The translations under genes and the position numbers were made by a program. Below are positions 1-7,358 of a DNA stretch of 64,000 nucleotides, in pieces. The notes under the pieces were generated by a model. The model searched no databases. It saw only the letters and a program-made list of their open reading frames with translations, and was not told the origin of the DNA. Positions within the stretch are counted from its first letter, which is position 1, and the number at the start of each line of letters is the position of its first letter. The stretch is taken from the NCBI GenBank assembly GCA_963838205.1, contig CAWIQF010000012.1, forward strand, positions 1 through 64,000. Direction: 5' to 3'. Source of the stretch: CAIVVT01 sp963838205 (lineage in GTDB: Bacteria > Acidobacteriota > Terriglobia > Bryobacterales > Bryobacteraceae).

Positions 1-308
1 GGCCTCGGGGGACACTTGAAAACCGGCCAATGGGCGTGAGGCAGGACAAGGTTGTTATACCGCGCCGGAGCCGTCTACGGCAATTCAATTTCGTGTTCGC
101 GGTTGAAACCGACCTATACTGGCAGCACCTGGGCGGAGGATACGGCTCCGCAGGGATGCGACCGGAGCGCCGTCCAGGGGCCGGAATGGCGGGGCGGTGC
201 GAGCCGCCCCGCTCCGCAGCCATTCTGGCGCGAAAGCGTTAAATCCCGGGAGCGCGAGGGCAGCGCCCTCGCATTCAGAGAAGCCTCCTTCCTTGTGGCC
301 CTGTTTCT

Positions 309-1049
309 TCAGTCGGCTGTGGCGGTCTTGGTGCGCCAGCTGCGAGGGCCGCATTTGAGCACGTGGCCGTGGTGGAGCAGGCGGTCGAGCATGGCGCTGA
401 CGGCGGCCACGTCGGCGAGGAGCTTGCCCCAGTCCTCGACGGGGCGATTGGAAGTGAGCAGGGTACTGGCGCGTTCGTAGCGGCGCATGATGATTTCGAG
501 CAGATCCTCGGCGGCGGTCTGGGGAAGCTTGCGCATGCCGAAGTCATCGATGATGAGCAGGGCGACGGTGGAGACCGATTCCATGTACTGCTTGCGGGTA
601 CCGTCGAGCGTAGCGTCAGCGAGTTGTTCGAGCAAGATGTGAGTTTCGCGGTAGAGCACTTTGTAGCCCTGCTGGATAGCGGTCTGGCCGATGGCCTGTA
701 CCAAGTGGCTTTTGCCCGTGCCGCCGGGACCGAGAAACAGCGCATCTTCACGCCGCTCGATGAAGGCGCCGGTGGCGAGGTCGAAGACGACGCTGCGATT
801 CATCTTCGGGTTGAAGGCGAAATCGAAATTGTCGAGCGTTTTGTGAGCGTCGCGGAAACCGGCCTGCTTGCGGCGGCGCTCGAGCAGACGGCCGGAGCGG
901 CGCGTGAGCTCGTCCGAGACCAGTGACGAGAGGAAGTCAATCGGCGCCATGGGTTCGGCTTGGGCTTGGTGCAAGCGGGTTTCGAGGACATCGGCCATGC
1001 CGCCGAGGCGGAGCTGGCGCAGGGAGCGGTCGAGTTCGATGAGGTTCAT
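309..1049 (-). CDS. istB: IS21 helper ATPase IstB
   Basis: This 246-residue protein is the AAA+ ATP-binding partner of the IS21 transposase; it assembles on target DNA and licenses strand transfer by IstA. A Walker A motif (GPGGTGKSHL) lies near residue 107 and a Walker B motif (LLIIDDFG) near residue 165. The N-terminal helical region (residues 1-60) resembles the IstB N-terminal domain. Length fits the family. The start overlaps the end of istA by four bases (ATGA), so the two are probably translationally coupled. It appears intact. Confidence 0.93.
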   Translation of the reverse strand: MNLIELDRSLRQLRLGGMADVLETRLHQAQAEPMAPIDFLSSLVSDELTRRSGRLLERRRKQAGFRDAHKTLDNFDFAFNPKMNRSVVFDLATGAFIERREDALFLGPGGTGKSHLVQAIGQTAIQQGYKVLYRETHILLEQLADATLDGTRKQYMESVSTVALLIIDDFGMRKLPQTAAEDLLEIIMRRYERASTLLTSNRPVEDWGKLLADVAAVSAMLDRLLHHGHVLKCGPRSWRTKTATAD

Positions 1050-2665
1050 GTGGGGTTCTCCTGGGTCTTGTTGTCGATCAGGTCACGGTAAAGCGTGAGC
1101 TGGCGGATGATGGGGTCGACCTGCCGCAGCGTGAGTTGGGGGCGGCGTTCCAGCCAGCGGCGGACGAAGCGATAGGGGTTCTCGCGGACGCCGATCTCCA
1201 GGGCGGCGGCACAGCCGTCGCCGGTGAGCGCCGCGCCGTGCTTGCGGGCCAGACTGAGGATGCCCTGAATGCGGCGAATCGCGACCACGCCCTGCTCGCG
1301 GTACATGAGCTGGCAGAGCGCGCCGATGTGGCTGCCGGCCTTTTCACAGCGGGCCAGCAGTTGCTGGGTGGAGCGCGGCGCATGGGCGGGTCGATCCTGA
1401 TCCTGGATGCGATGGTGGCCGCGCTGCTGGCGCAGGTGCTCGCGCAGCAGTTGGCCGGTGCGGGGATCGAGCAGCCGCACGCAGCGCTGATCCCACTGCA
1501 CTTTGACGCGGCGGCCGATCCAGCCCGGCGGGGCGCCGTAGTAGGCGGCTTCGACCTCAACACAGCCGTCCAGGTGTACGGCGCGCTCGCCGAATTGATA
1601 GAAGCGGAAAGGCTCGATGGGCAGTTCGAGCAGGGCCGGCTTCTCCTCGGCAAACATGGCCGCTACCTGGCGCTTGGTGGTGCCGTGGATGCGCGTGTCG
1701 GCCCAGTGCTCTTCCCAGCGGTCGAGATAGGCTTGGGCTTCTGCGAGGCTTTCGAAACGCAGGCCTTTCAGCGGAGTGTTCTTGGCGTGGCCGACGCTGC
1801 GCTCGACCTTGCCTTTTCGATCTGGATCTCGCACCCGGCAGGGCAGGGCCACCGCGCCGTAATGGGTCAGCAGGTCGCGGTACAGCGGGTTGAGCGCCGG
1901 ATCATAGATATCGGGCCTGAGGACGCCCTCGCCGAGGTTGTCGAGGACCACTGTGCGGGTGACGCCGCCCAGGCGGCGAAAGGCGCGTTCGTGGAGTTCG
2001 GCCCAGATGTGCGTGCTGGAGTGAAAGGTGAGCAGCCGTACGGCCTTGCGGCTCCAGCCCAGGGTGAGCACAAACATCCGCGTGCGGCGGTAGCGGCCGG
2101 AGTGCGGATCGCGAACCATTGGCCCGCTCCCGTAGTCGACCTGCGCCTCCTCGCCGGGTGGAGTGACGATGACGGCGCAGGCCTGGGGACCGGGGCGGCC
2201 ACACAGCTGGCGGACAAAGCGTTTGACGCTCTGGTATCGGCCGGTGAAGCCGTGGTCGTCGACCAGGTCCTGGTAAATGGCCTTGGCGTTGCGGCCCTTG
2301 CTGAGCGAGAGCTCGATGAAGTCGAGGTAGGGCTCGCAGGCGCTGGCGGTGGGGCTCCGGCCGGGCACGGGAACCGGCCCAGAGTCGGGGGACACCCCAT
2401 TGGCCGGTTTTGAAATTGGCGGGGAGTCGGGGGACGCCTCGATGGCCGGTTTTGCCCGTGGCCTGCGGCCCCAACCGCCCGGCAGGCGAACGGGGACGCC
2501 GGCCGCCTTCAGATACGCCCCGGCGGTTTCCCGGCGCACCCCAGTTTCCTCTTGGATGCGCCGCAGCGGCCAGCCCAGCCGCCCCAGCGCGATGACTTGT
2601 TGTCGCTTCTCTTCGCTCAAGACATTGCTCACATCGACGGAGGGTACCCCTCCCGCCGCAGTCAA
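1046..2665 (-). CDS. istA: IS21 transposase IstA
   Basis: This is the DDE transposase of the IS21 element, 539 residues from a TTG start; a GTG at 2632 is an alternative. An N-terminal helix-turn-helix spans roughly residues 15-55. The rve integrase core shows the three acidic residues in AQVDYGSG, VVLDNLGEGV and GKVERSVGH. Between the HTH and the catalytic core is a linker of two in-frame 14-residue repeats (KPAIEASPDSPPIS, then KPANGVSPDSGPVP). Their DNA repeats the words of the IS ends, which is unusual. It precedes istB, with a four-base overlap. Confidence 0.93.
   Translation of the reverse strand: MTAAGGVPSVDVSNVLSEEKRQQVIALGRLGWPLRRIQEETGVRRETAGAYLKAAGVPVRLPGGWGRRPRAKPAIEASPDSPPISKPANGVSPDSGPVPVPGRSPTASACEPYLDFIELSLSKGRNAKAIYQDLVDDHGFTGRYQSVKRFVRQLCGRPGPQACAVIVTPPGEEAQVDYGSGPMVRDPHSGRYRRTRMFVLTLGWSRKAVRLLTFHSSTHIWAELHERAFRRLGGVTRTVVLDNLGEGVLRPDIYDPALNPLYRDLLTHYGAVALPCRVRDPDRKGKVERSVGHAKNTPLKGLRFESLAEAQAYLDRWEEHWADTRIHGTTKRQVAAMFAEEKPALLELPIEPFRFYQFGERAVHLDGCVEVEAAYYGAPPGWIGRRVKVQWDQRCVRLLDPRTGQLLREHLRQQRGHHRIQDQDRPAHAPRSTQQLLARCEKAGSHIGALCQLMYREQGVVAIRRIQGILSLARKHGAALTGDGCAAALEIGVRENPYRFVRRWLERRPQLTLRQVDPIIRQLTLYRDLIDNKTQENPT
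2384..2455. repeat. Two 42-bp tandem repeats inside istA built from IS-end words
   Basis: Copies starting at 2384 and 2426 each contain gtcgggggac followed by atggccggtttt or ttggccggtttt (2400-2411 and 2442-2453). The same two words form the terminal repeats of this element (7-31, 2684-2695, 2708-2732). The 42-bp period keeps the reading frame and produces the two 14-residue repeats in IstA. In the ends the inner word is in the opposite orientation relative to gggggac, so these are rearranged rather than plain copies of an end. Confidence 0.75.
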
Positions 2666-2732
2666 TGTCCTGCTTCAATTTCGTTGGCCGGTTTTCAGCC
2701 GTCCCTCATTGGCCGGTTTTGGGTGTCCCCCA

Positions 2733-2968
2733 AAGCCCGGGCACTTGCAGTCGGCCAGATGCTCTTTAAGGAAACGCTGAACCGCATCCCTGCTCACTTC
2801 CAGGCGAGCGCGGCTCGATGCCGCCCAGGAGATGAAGTGCTCGACGGCGGCACTGTAGGCCAACACAACTGACGGACGGTAGCCGCGAGCCTCCAGTGTC
2901 GTCGCATAAAGAAGAACCAAGCCCCGGATTTCGACGTGCGACCTGGCTTTTGATTTGGAACTACGCAT
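2733..2968 (-). pseudogene. Tyrosine recombinase, N-terminal fragment cut by IS21
   Basis: About 78 residues remain of a site-specific recombinase: a SAM-like core-binding domain with the pattern LYATTLEARGYRPSVV and AVQRFLKEHL. The start at 2968 is supported by a gaggagag ribosome site just upstream; an upstream in-frame start at 3061 is less likely. The reading frame enters the IS21 right end at 2732, and the catalytic domain is not in the window; it may lie left of position 1. The upstream palindromic repeats at 3090-3130 are candidate recombination sites for this family. Confidence 0.7.
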
Positions 2969-3089
2969 GATCTCTCCTCGGGACAGGAAGTCCTTCGGGG
3001 AGATTGTCAGATTATGCGGAGGTTGACTCGCGCGAGGTTGCTGCGCAACCCACTCGCTCACGCGATTGGGCGCATCTCAGCCGGCCAAC

Positions 3090-3130
3090 TGCACATAATC
3101 CCGGACTGTGCATAATTGCGATTATGTGCA
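3090..3130. repeat. Inverted and direct tgcacataat repeats, candidate recombinase core site
   Basis: tgcacataat at 3090-3099 is the exact reverse complement of attatgtgca at 3121-3130, and a shorter copy, tgcataat, sits between them. The set lies about 120 bp upstream of the truncated tyrosine recombinase and directly before the IS66 remnant. Such paired A/T-rich inverted words next to a recombinase gene resemble arm or core sites of tyrosine recombinases. The function is inferred from position and symmetry only. Confidence 0.5.
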
Positions 3131-3349
3131 CGTGTACATAACCGCAAGAACTACCTGTTTTGTGGCTCCGATTCCGGCGGCGAGCGCGCCGCCGCTATCT
3201 ATAGCTTGATCGGATCGGCCAAACTCAACGGCCTCGATCCCGAAGCCTACCTGCGCGATGTGCTCACGCGCATTGCTGACCATCCCGTGAATCGCATCAG
3301 CGAACTGCTGCCCTGGAACACGGCGCCCCACTCATCCACCCCTTCGTAA
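3116..3349 (+). pseudogene. IS66 transposase (TnpC), C-terminal remnant
   Basis: About 70 residues match the characteristic end of IS66-family transposases: RKNYLFCGSDSGGERAA, then AKLNGLDPEAYLRDVL and RIADHPVNRISELLPW. The catalytic core and the two accessory orfs are missing. The left side is abruptly replaced by the palindromic repeat region, which suggests a deletion or recombination there. The open frame begins in non-IS sequence, so it is unlikely to be a functional product. Confidence 0.85.
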
Positions 3350-3478
3350 ATGTCCACTTAACCGCCAAGTGGACACTTGCCGGATCCGCATCAGGCTCCC
3401 TTGACGGCCAAGTCGCCCAATCGACAACTCACGCTCATCCCCGGCCAGATGTCAAAACGGCCATACTCGGACGCTTAC
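3350..3478 (+). mobile_element. Right end of an IS66-family element
   Basis: The non-coding tail after the TnpC remnant ends at 3478 with cggacgcttac, which matches the usual GTAAGCG-type outer end of IS66 elements. Together with the coding remnant this places the right boundary of a decayed IS66 copy. No opposite end was found nearby. Confidence 0.5.
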
Positions 3479-3623
3479 CATGGCGCGCCACATGACGGCG
3501 TTTCCGGGCGGAGGATCCTTGGCGCGCGCCAGGTAGCCACCCAGGCGAGCAATCTTCGTTAGGTACGAGGAGAACACCGCCGGATGGCGCTGGCCGCGGG
3601 GCTTTATTGCATGGTTGGTTCCT

Positions 3624-5195
3624 TCACTTTCCGGCCGCGCCGGACACGCTCTGCGCCTCCAGGTCTCCCATAGCATACTGGATGGCCGCCAGAAACTGCC
3701 GAAGGATCCGCGGATCCCAGAATGTGTGCGGATTGTGCCCCAGGCAGGTGTAGTAGACCCGCCCTTTCCCGTAACTGTGAATCCAACTAATCGGGTAATC
3801 GCCGTCCTCACGCACGCAATTGCCGTAACATCGTCCCTGGTTCATGTCAGTCTTGGCCACATCCACGCTGAGCAATACGTGGACTTTGTCTCTCGAGTAG
3901 GGTGGTTGGAAGCGGAAGATCTCATCCGTATATTCAAACTCCTTACCGCCGAACACAGCGTTCAAAGGACTCGCTGGGTCATCCACTTTGATCATCACTT
4001 TCTCGTCGGTCATGCGGTGTGAGGCGCCCCGGCCACCGAGGATCTCACCAAACTCGGCCCATTCCGGCGACACGACCGTGACGGCGTGGTTAGCGATCAG
4101 GCCACCCCCTTCGGCAATGAACCGCCGGAAACCCTCCTGCAACGCCGGCGTATCGAATATATTCCCTGCCGCGTTGTTTAGGTACACAGCATCGAACTGC
4201 GAGATTCTGTCTGGCGCCAGCAGCGAGGCATCACTGGAGAATGTGGCCTCATAGGCTCCGGTTTTCTTTCCCATGAGATCGACGGCGATGTTGGCGTACG
4301 GAATGGACGGATGTCCCAACTTTCCTACGCTCAGATCGACCACCAGGAGTCTTCGCCGCTTTCGGGGAACGGCGGGTGCGCTGACCGGGATCGCCTTCTC
4401 GATCAGTTTGTGCTCTTCCTCGGTAGGTCCAGCCAATCGGTGGATACCCGCAGTACGGCTGCCAAACTCCCGGTGATAGGTGGCAATTGGGATAATGACC
4501 TTATCGAAGAACGCGGACCCGCGCGCGAAATCGTTCTCGAAAACCCATAGCGGTTTCAGGTCAGAACGATAGACCTCGCGAATCAACTCCTCAAGGCCCG
4601 CCATGTCCGCGTCGCCCACACGCACAACCAGCAGGCGGTCCTGCAGCAATCGAACGGCCTCAACTGGTTGGATTCCCAGGCGCACCCACAACTCGAGGTC
4701 GCCGCAAACGCCCACTCGCTTACTCCGCCGTTCACAGGATGCGAGCAGATTCTTTGGGTCCCCGCCGCGGATGGCCACGTTCACTCCGTAGCGGTCAGCC
4801 AGCTGCTCGATCAGGTTCCACTCCGCGCCCTCAGGCGGCTCGGTAACGATCGTCTCTACGCCCAGCTTGCGAGCGAACTCAAAGACGGACTGGTCCGCTG
4901 GAATGCTTCCGGCCTTGTACACGAGCGCGGTCACGCCTGCGGATCGCAGTTTCCGCACCGCGGCCGCCGTCTGCGCGTCTGAAACTCTATAGTCGAGGTC
5001 CTTTACGTTGACCTCGACGTTCATGGGTCCGGACGCGGTGATGCGATCGATAGGCGCGGCGACCACAACCCGCCAGCCCAATGTCTCTCGCGCGCGCATG
5101 GCTTCGGTCGCGGGAGTTTGCCCCGTGGCGGGGCCTGCTGCCAGCGCGAGGCCGATTAGCGATCCGAAAACCACGGCCAAATAAGGGTTTTTCAT
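3624..5195 (-). CDS. Exported ThuA-domain protein with an N-terminal isomerase-like region
   Basis: This 523-residue protein starts with a signal peptide (MKNPYLAVVFGSLIGLALAA, cleavage near GQT). Residues 40-230 resemble a TIM-barrel sugar-isomerase-like fold but lack obvious metal ligands. The C-terminal part (about 290-515) is a ThuA-like glutamine-amidotransferase-fold domain, recognised by FVSPEWAEFGEILGG-type and SYGKGRVYYTCLGHNPHTF patterns. ThuA proteins are linked to trehalose or keto-sugar metabolism, but the reaction is not established. The start at 5195 is chosen over one 30 codons upstream because it begins the signal peptide and has AGGA nine bases before it. A degraded second copy lies just upstream. 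Confidence 0.75.
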   Translation of the reverse strand: MKNPYLAVVFGSLIGLALAAGPATGQTPATEAMRARETLGWRVVVAAPIDRITASGPMNVEVNVKDLDYRVSDAQTAAAVRKLRSAGVTALVYKAGSIPADQSVFEFARKLGVETIVTEPPEGAEWNLIEQLADRYGVNVAIRGGDPKNLLASCERRSKRVGVCGDLELWVRLGIQPVEAVRLLQDRLLVVRVGDADMAGLEELIREVYRSDLKPLWVFENDFARGSAFFDKVIIPIATYHREFGSRTAGIHRLAGPTEEEHKLIEKAIPVSAPAVPRKRRRLLVVDLSVGKLGHPSIPYANIAVDLMGKKTGAYEATFSSDASLLAPDRISQFDAVYLNNAAGNIFDTPALQEGFRRFIAEGGGLIANHAVTVVSPEWAEFGEILGGRGASHRMTDEKVMIKVDDPASPLNAVFGGKEFEYTDEIFRFQPPYSRDKVHVLLSVDVAKTDMNQGRCYGNCVREDGDYPISWIHSYGKGRVYYTCLGHNPHTFWDPRILRQFLAAIQYAMGDLEAQSVSGAAGK

Positions 5196-5295
5196 ATGAT
5201 TCCTAAACCCGCCACGGACGGGATAGCAGACGGGATAGCATGCCGATGACAACGCACGCAACGCGGCCCGGGAAACTTCCGCCACAGGCTGCTAG

Positions 5296-5395
5296 GGCTC
5301 GCACCTGCCATAACAGCTTCCGTGGTTCATGTCGGTCTTTCGCACATCCACCTTGTGCAAAAACGTGGACTCTATCATATCAGCGAGGATCCTTG
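5296..5395 (-). pseudogene. Remnant of a second ThuA gene
   Basis: Roughly 90 bases match 3824-3890 within the intact ThuA gene. On the minus strand the shared text is DRVHV, then after a one-base frameshift VDVRKTDMNHGSCYGRC, against DKVHV and VDVAKTDMNQGRCYGNC in the neighbour. This is a paralogue fragment left by duplication and decay, in the same orientation. The span between it and the intact gene also has a 12-bp tandem repeat (gacgggatagca twice, 5218-5241). Confidence 0.65.
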
Positions 5396-5519
5396 CTCGC
5401 TTTCACGTCAAGCTGCAACGGGTCGGATCTTCATGACCCAAAACCGGAAAACGAGACAGCGGGAAAGTTGAAGCCTGAGCCTGGGTGTGGTTGTCTGGAC
5501 AACAGCCGAAGGAGGGCGA

Positions 5520-5786
5520 ATGCCGAGGCAAGACTACAGCGAAGAGAAGATCGTGTATGCGTTGCGGCAGGTGGAAGCGGGCAAGAAGGTCAGCGGAGTT
5601 TGCCGCGAGATGGGTGTATCGGCGGAGGCATTTTACACGTGGCGGCGGCGCTACGCCGGGCTGGGGTTGAGCGAACTGCGCGAGTTGCGCCAACTGCGAG
5701 AGGAAAACCGCAAGCTGAAAGCGCTCGTGGCGGACCTCAGCCTGGAAAAGCACATTCTGCAGGAAGTGCTGTCAAAAAGAGTCTGA
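5520..5786 (+). CDS. IS3-family transposase OrfA
   Basis: This 88-residue OrfA has an HTH_8 DNA-binding domain (SEEKIVYALRQVEAGKKVSG, FYTWRRRY) and a C-terminal leucine-zipper coiled coil (LRELRQLREENRKLKALVAD). The start at 5520 follows a gaaggagg ribosome site. Near its end, a run of five A residues (about 5777-5781) fits the -1 frameshift that normally makes the OrfAB fusion. OrfB is truncated, so the element is dead. Confidence 0.88.
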   Translation: MPRQDYSEEKIVYALRQVEAGKKVSGVCREMGVSAEAFYTWRRRYAGLGLSELRELRQLREENRKLKALVADLSLEKHILQEVLSKRV

Positions 5787-5945
5787 GGCCCGTGGGGCGG
5801 CGGCAATTGGTACGCAGCGTCCGCGAGACGTACCAGTTGAGCGAGAAGCGCGCCTGCGGGTTGATTGGGATCACGCGCTGGTCGAACTGCTATGAAAGCT
5901 GCCGCGATCCGCAGGATGAACTGCGGGTGCGCTCAAGGATCTGGC
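5775..5945 (+). pseudogene. IS3 OrfB, N-terminal remnant
   Basis: In the -1 frame relative to OrfA the text KKSLRPVGRRQLVRSVRETY and SEKRACGLIGITRWSN continues as the normal N-terminus of an IS3 OrfB (HTH_21 region). After about 55 residues the frame runs into unrelated sequence near 5945. The rve catalytic domain and the right IS end are missing. Confidence 0.75.
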
Positions 5946-5955
5946 TGGTATCCCC

Positions 5956-6180
5956 GTGTTCAGCTTCCGCTTGCGGGCGGGCATCGTCACGGCCCTGGCC
6001 ATGGTTCCCCTCGGTATCGCGTTAGAGTTCATCCACGTTCACATTCCCGGGCGGAGCTACCAAGAGGCGGATATCGTGGCCGAGACCTGCGGAGTTTTCG
6101 GTGGAATCGCGTTCGCCCTCGCTGCCCGTTGGGTCGATCAAGCACTCGAACGGACATCCCGGACTGCCGCGAGACAATGA
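5956..6180 (+). pseudogene. VanZ-like membrane protein, C-terminal part
   Basis: The 74 residues from a GTG contain two hydrophobic segments (GIVTALAMVPLGIALEFI and CGVFGGIAFALAARW) around HIPGRSYQEADIVAET, a pattern typical of the end of VanZ-like proteins (PGR, then DI.AN.LG). The first half is absent because the IS3 remnant abuts it, so this is probably a 5'-truncated gene, although the GTG could still start a short product. Its stop overlaps the next start (ATGA). Confidence 0.5.
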
Positions 6181-6494
6181 CAGAGCCGTCCCATCCCCCA
6201 TCCGAACACCGCGGCAGCATCTGCCCCCACTGTGGGACGCCCCGCGTTCACCGCTCCCATTGTAAAGGCCTCACCGAGCGTCTCCTCTTCCTCGTCGGCG
6301 CCCGCGTGCGCCGCTGCCGTGCCTGTGACGTCCGGTTCGCGCGCCTGTTCGGCTCCGCCGTCTGCATCGACGACGCCCGCCGCGTGCTCCGCCGCGCGGC
6401 CATCGTGCTCTTGATGGTCGCCGGAGTCGTGCTCGTTCTCATCGTGGTGCTCTGGCTCATAAACGAGCAGGCTGCCATCCGCCCCTCTGACTAG
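6177..6494 (+). CDS. Small zinc-ribbon membrane protein
   Basis: The 105-residue product has two Cys pairs, CPHC near residue 15 and CRAC near residue 48, that could bind one zinc. These are followed by a single transmembrane span (IVLLMVAGVVLVLIVVLWLI). The start overlaps the stop of the VanZ-like frame by ATGA, indicating translational coupling and an original two-gene unit. Such proteins are common in acidobacterial genomes, with no assigned role. Confidence 0.6.
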   Translation: MTEPSHPPSEHRGSICPHCGTPRVHRSHCKGLTERLLFLVGARVRRCRACDVRFARLFGSAVCIDDARRVLRRAAIVLLMVAGVVLVLIVVLWLINEQAAIRPSD

Positions 6495-6696
6495 CCGGCG
6501 CGCATGCTTCAGTGTGCAGCGGCGGCCTGGAGTTCGCAGTTCTTCATCTGCCGATTCCGCACTGCCGCGCCCGTCAGCGCTACGGCCGCCCCAAACTGGT
6601 GATCGAAAAAGGCTGCTTCACTCTGACCCACCGAGCCAATCTGATTCCCCTTGTTCTGACCCGCAGGGCCGGAGGCGTGTCCAGAGGGTTCACGGT

Positions 6697-7134
6697 TCAC
6701 GCCGCTTCCTCAACGCTCACGACCAGACGCTTTCCAAACACGTCCAGCGCTTCCTTGATCCGCGGCAGTTTGGTGGGGTGCCTGGGATCGAGCATCCGCC
6801 GCACCTCCTTCTCGTCGCAACCAAGTTTTCGCGCCAACTGCACATTGGTGATTCCGGCCTCTCCCATCGCCAGATAGAGGGCCGCTTTCGCAGCCATCGG
6901 TGCCGGGACGGGGATCAGCCGTTCGCCCCGCGTCGCTCCTGACGCCTTCGGGATCTCCCGCCCGCCGGCAATCCTTCCAGCGATCGCTTCCTCCAGGCAA
7001 TCCGCCGCCTGCCAGAGCGCATCCTTCTCTCCTTCTCCCTGCGTGATTGCCTCCGGAACATCCCGGAACGTAATCACCAGGACTTCCGGCTTGTCCCCAC
7101 GCTCAAACCTGGCTGGATACATGAACGTGCGCAC
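6697..7134 (-). CDS. hicB: HicB-family antitoxin with C-terminal HTH
   Basis: This protein neutralises HicA and autoregulates the pair. The N-terminal partially RNase-H-like HicB domain (about residues 5-60, with VITFRDVPEAITQGEGEKDA and AADCLEEAI) is followed by a helix-turn-helix (ITNVQLARKLGCDEKEVRRM). The start at GTG 7134 is preferred over 7173 because aaggagg lies six bases upstream. The gene lies immediately downstream of hicA, an order typical of hicAB operons. Confidence 0.88.
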   Translation of the reverse strand: MRTFMYPARFERGDKPEVLVITFRDVPEAITQGEGEKDALWQAADCLEEAIAGRIAGGREIPKASGATRGERLIPVPAPMAAKAALYLAMGEAGITNVQLARKLGCDEKEVRRMLDPRHPTKLPRIKEALDVFGKRLVVSVEEAA

Positions 7135-7145
7135 GGTTGCCTCCT

Positions 7146-7358
7146 TCACTCGAAGTCTTTCTCGCTCAGGCAAAGCTGCTTGAGCATCTTGTGATAGGCA
7201 CGCCTGTCGACTTCATCCTTCAGGTTGCGCACGGTTGTCATATTCGACCCGTAGTAGAGAAGTCCGTGGCTGCCTTTGCCGCGATGAGCGGTCCAGTGGA
7301 CTTCCACACCGCGCTCTTTGCCCAGGGCCTGGATGCGCCGCACAAATCTTCGGTCCAC
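7146..7358 (-). CDS. hicA: HicA-family mRNA interferase toxin
   Basis: This 70-residue protein carries the HicA signature GKGSHG with the catalytic histidine, followed by LYYGSNMTTVRNLKDEV, in a double-stranded-RNA-binding-like fold that cleaves mRNA. It uses a GTG start at 7358. Its first codons lie exactly where the reading frame of the upstream phosphatase loses similarity, and the two frames overlap from 7213 to 7358. The toxin has therefore lost its own upstream region and may now be expressed from the phosphatase transcript. Confidence 0.85.
   Translation of the reverse strand: MDRRFVRRIQALGKERGVEVHWTAHRGKGSHGLLYYGSNMTTVRNLKDEVDRRAYHKMLKQLCLSEKDFE

Larger units (their letters stand above)
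7..2732. mobile_element. IS21-family insertion sequence, complete
   Basis: The element carries istA and istB on the minus strand between imperfect terminal inverted repeats at 7-31 and 2708-2732; both begin with gggggacac at the outer end and carry aaaccggccaat inside. A second copy of the inner word lies at 2684-2695, as expected for the multiple transposase sites of IS21 ends. On the right it has cut a tyrosine-recombinase gene. No target duplication can be confirmed because only six bases of left flank are present, and these do not match the right flank. Confidence 0.9.

Noticed and set aside
363..926. Long plus-strand frame across istB
   Set aside because: It is the antisense shadow of the intact istB gene; GC-rich third positions keep it open and it matches no family.
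1136..2413. 425-codon plus-strand frame opposite istA
   Set aside because: Antisense shadow of IstA, whose catalytic motifs are clear on the other strand.
5240..6025. 261-codon frame covering the IS3 region
   Set aside because: Only its middle part is meaningful, as the OrfB fragment; the rest is unrelated read-through.
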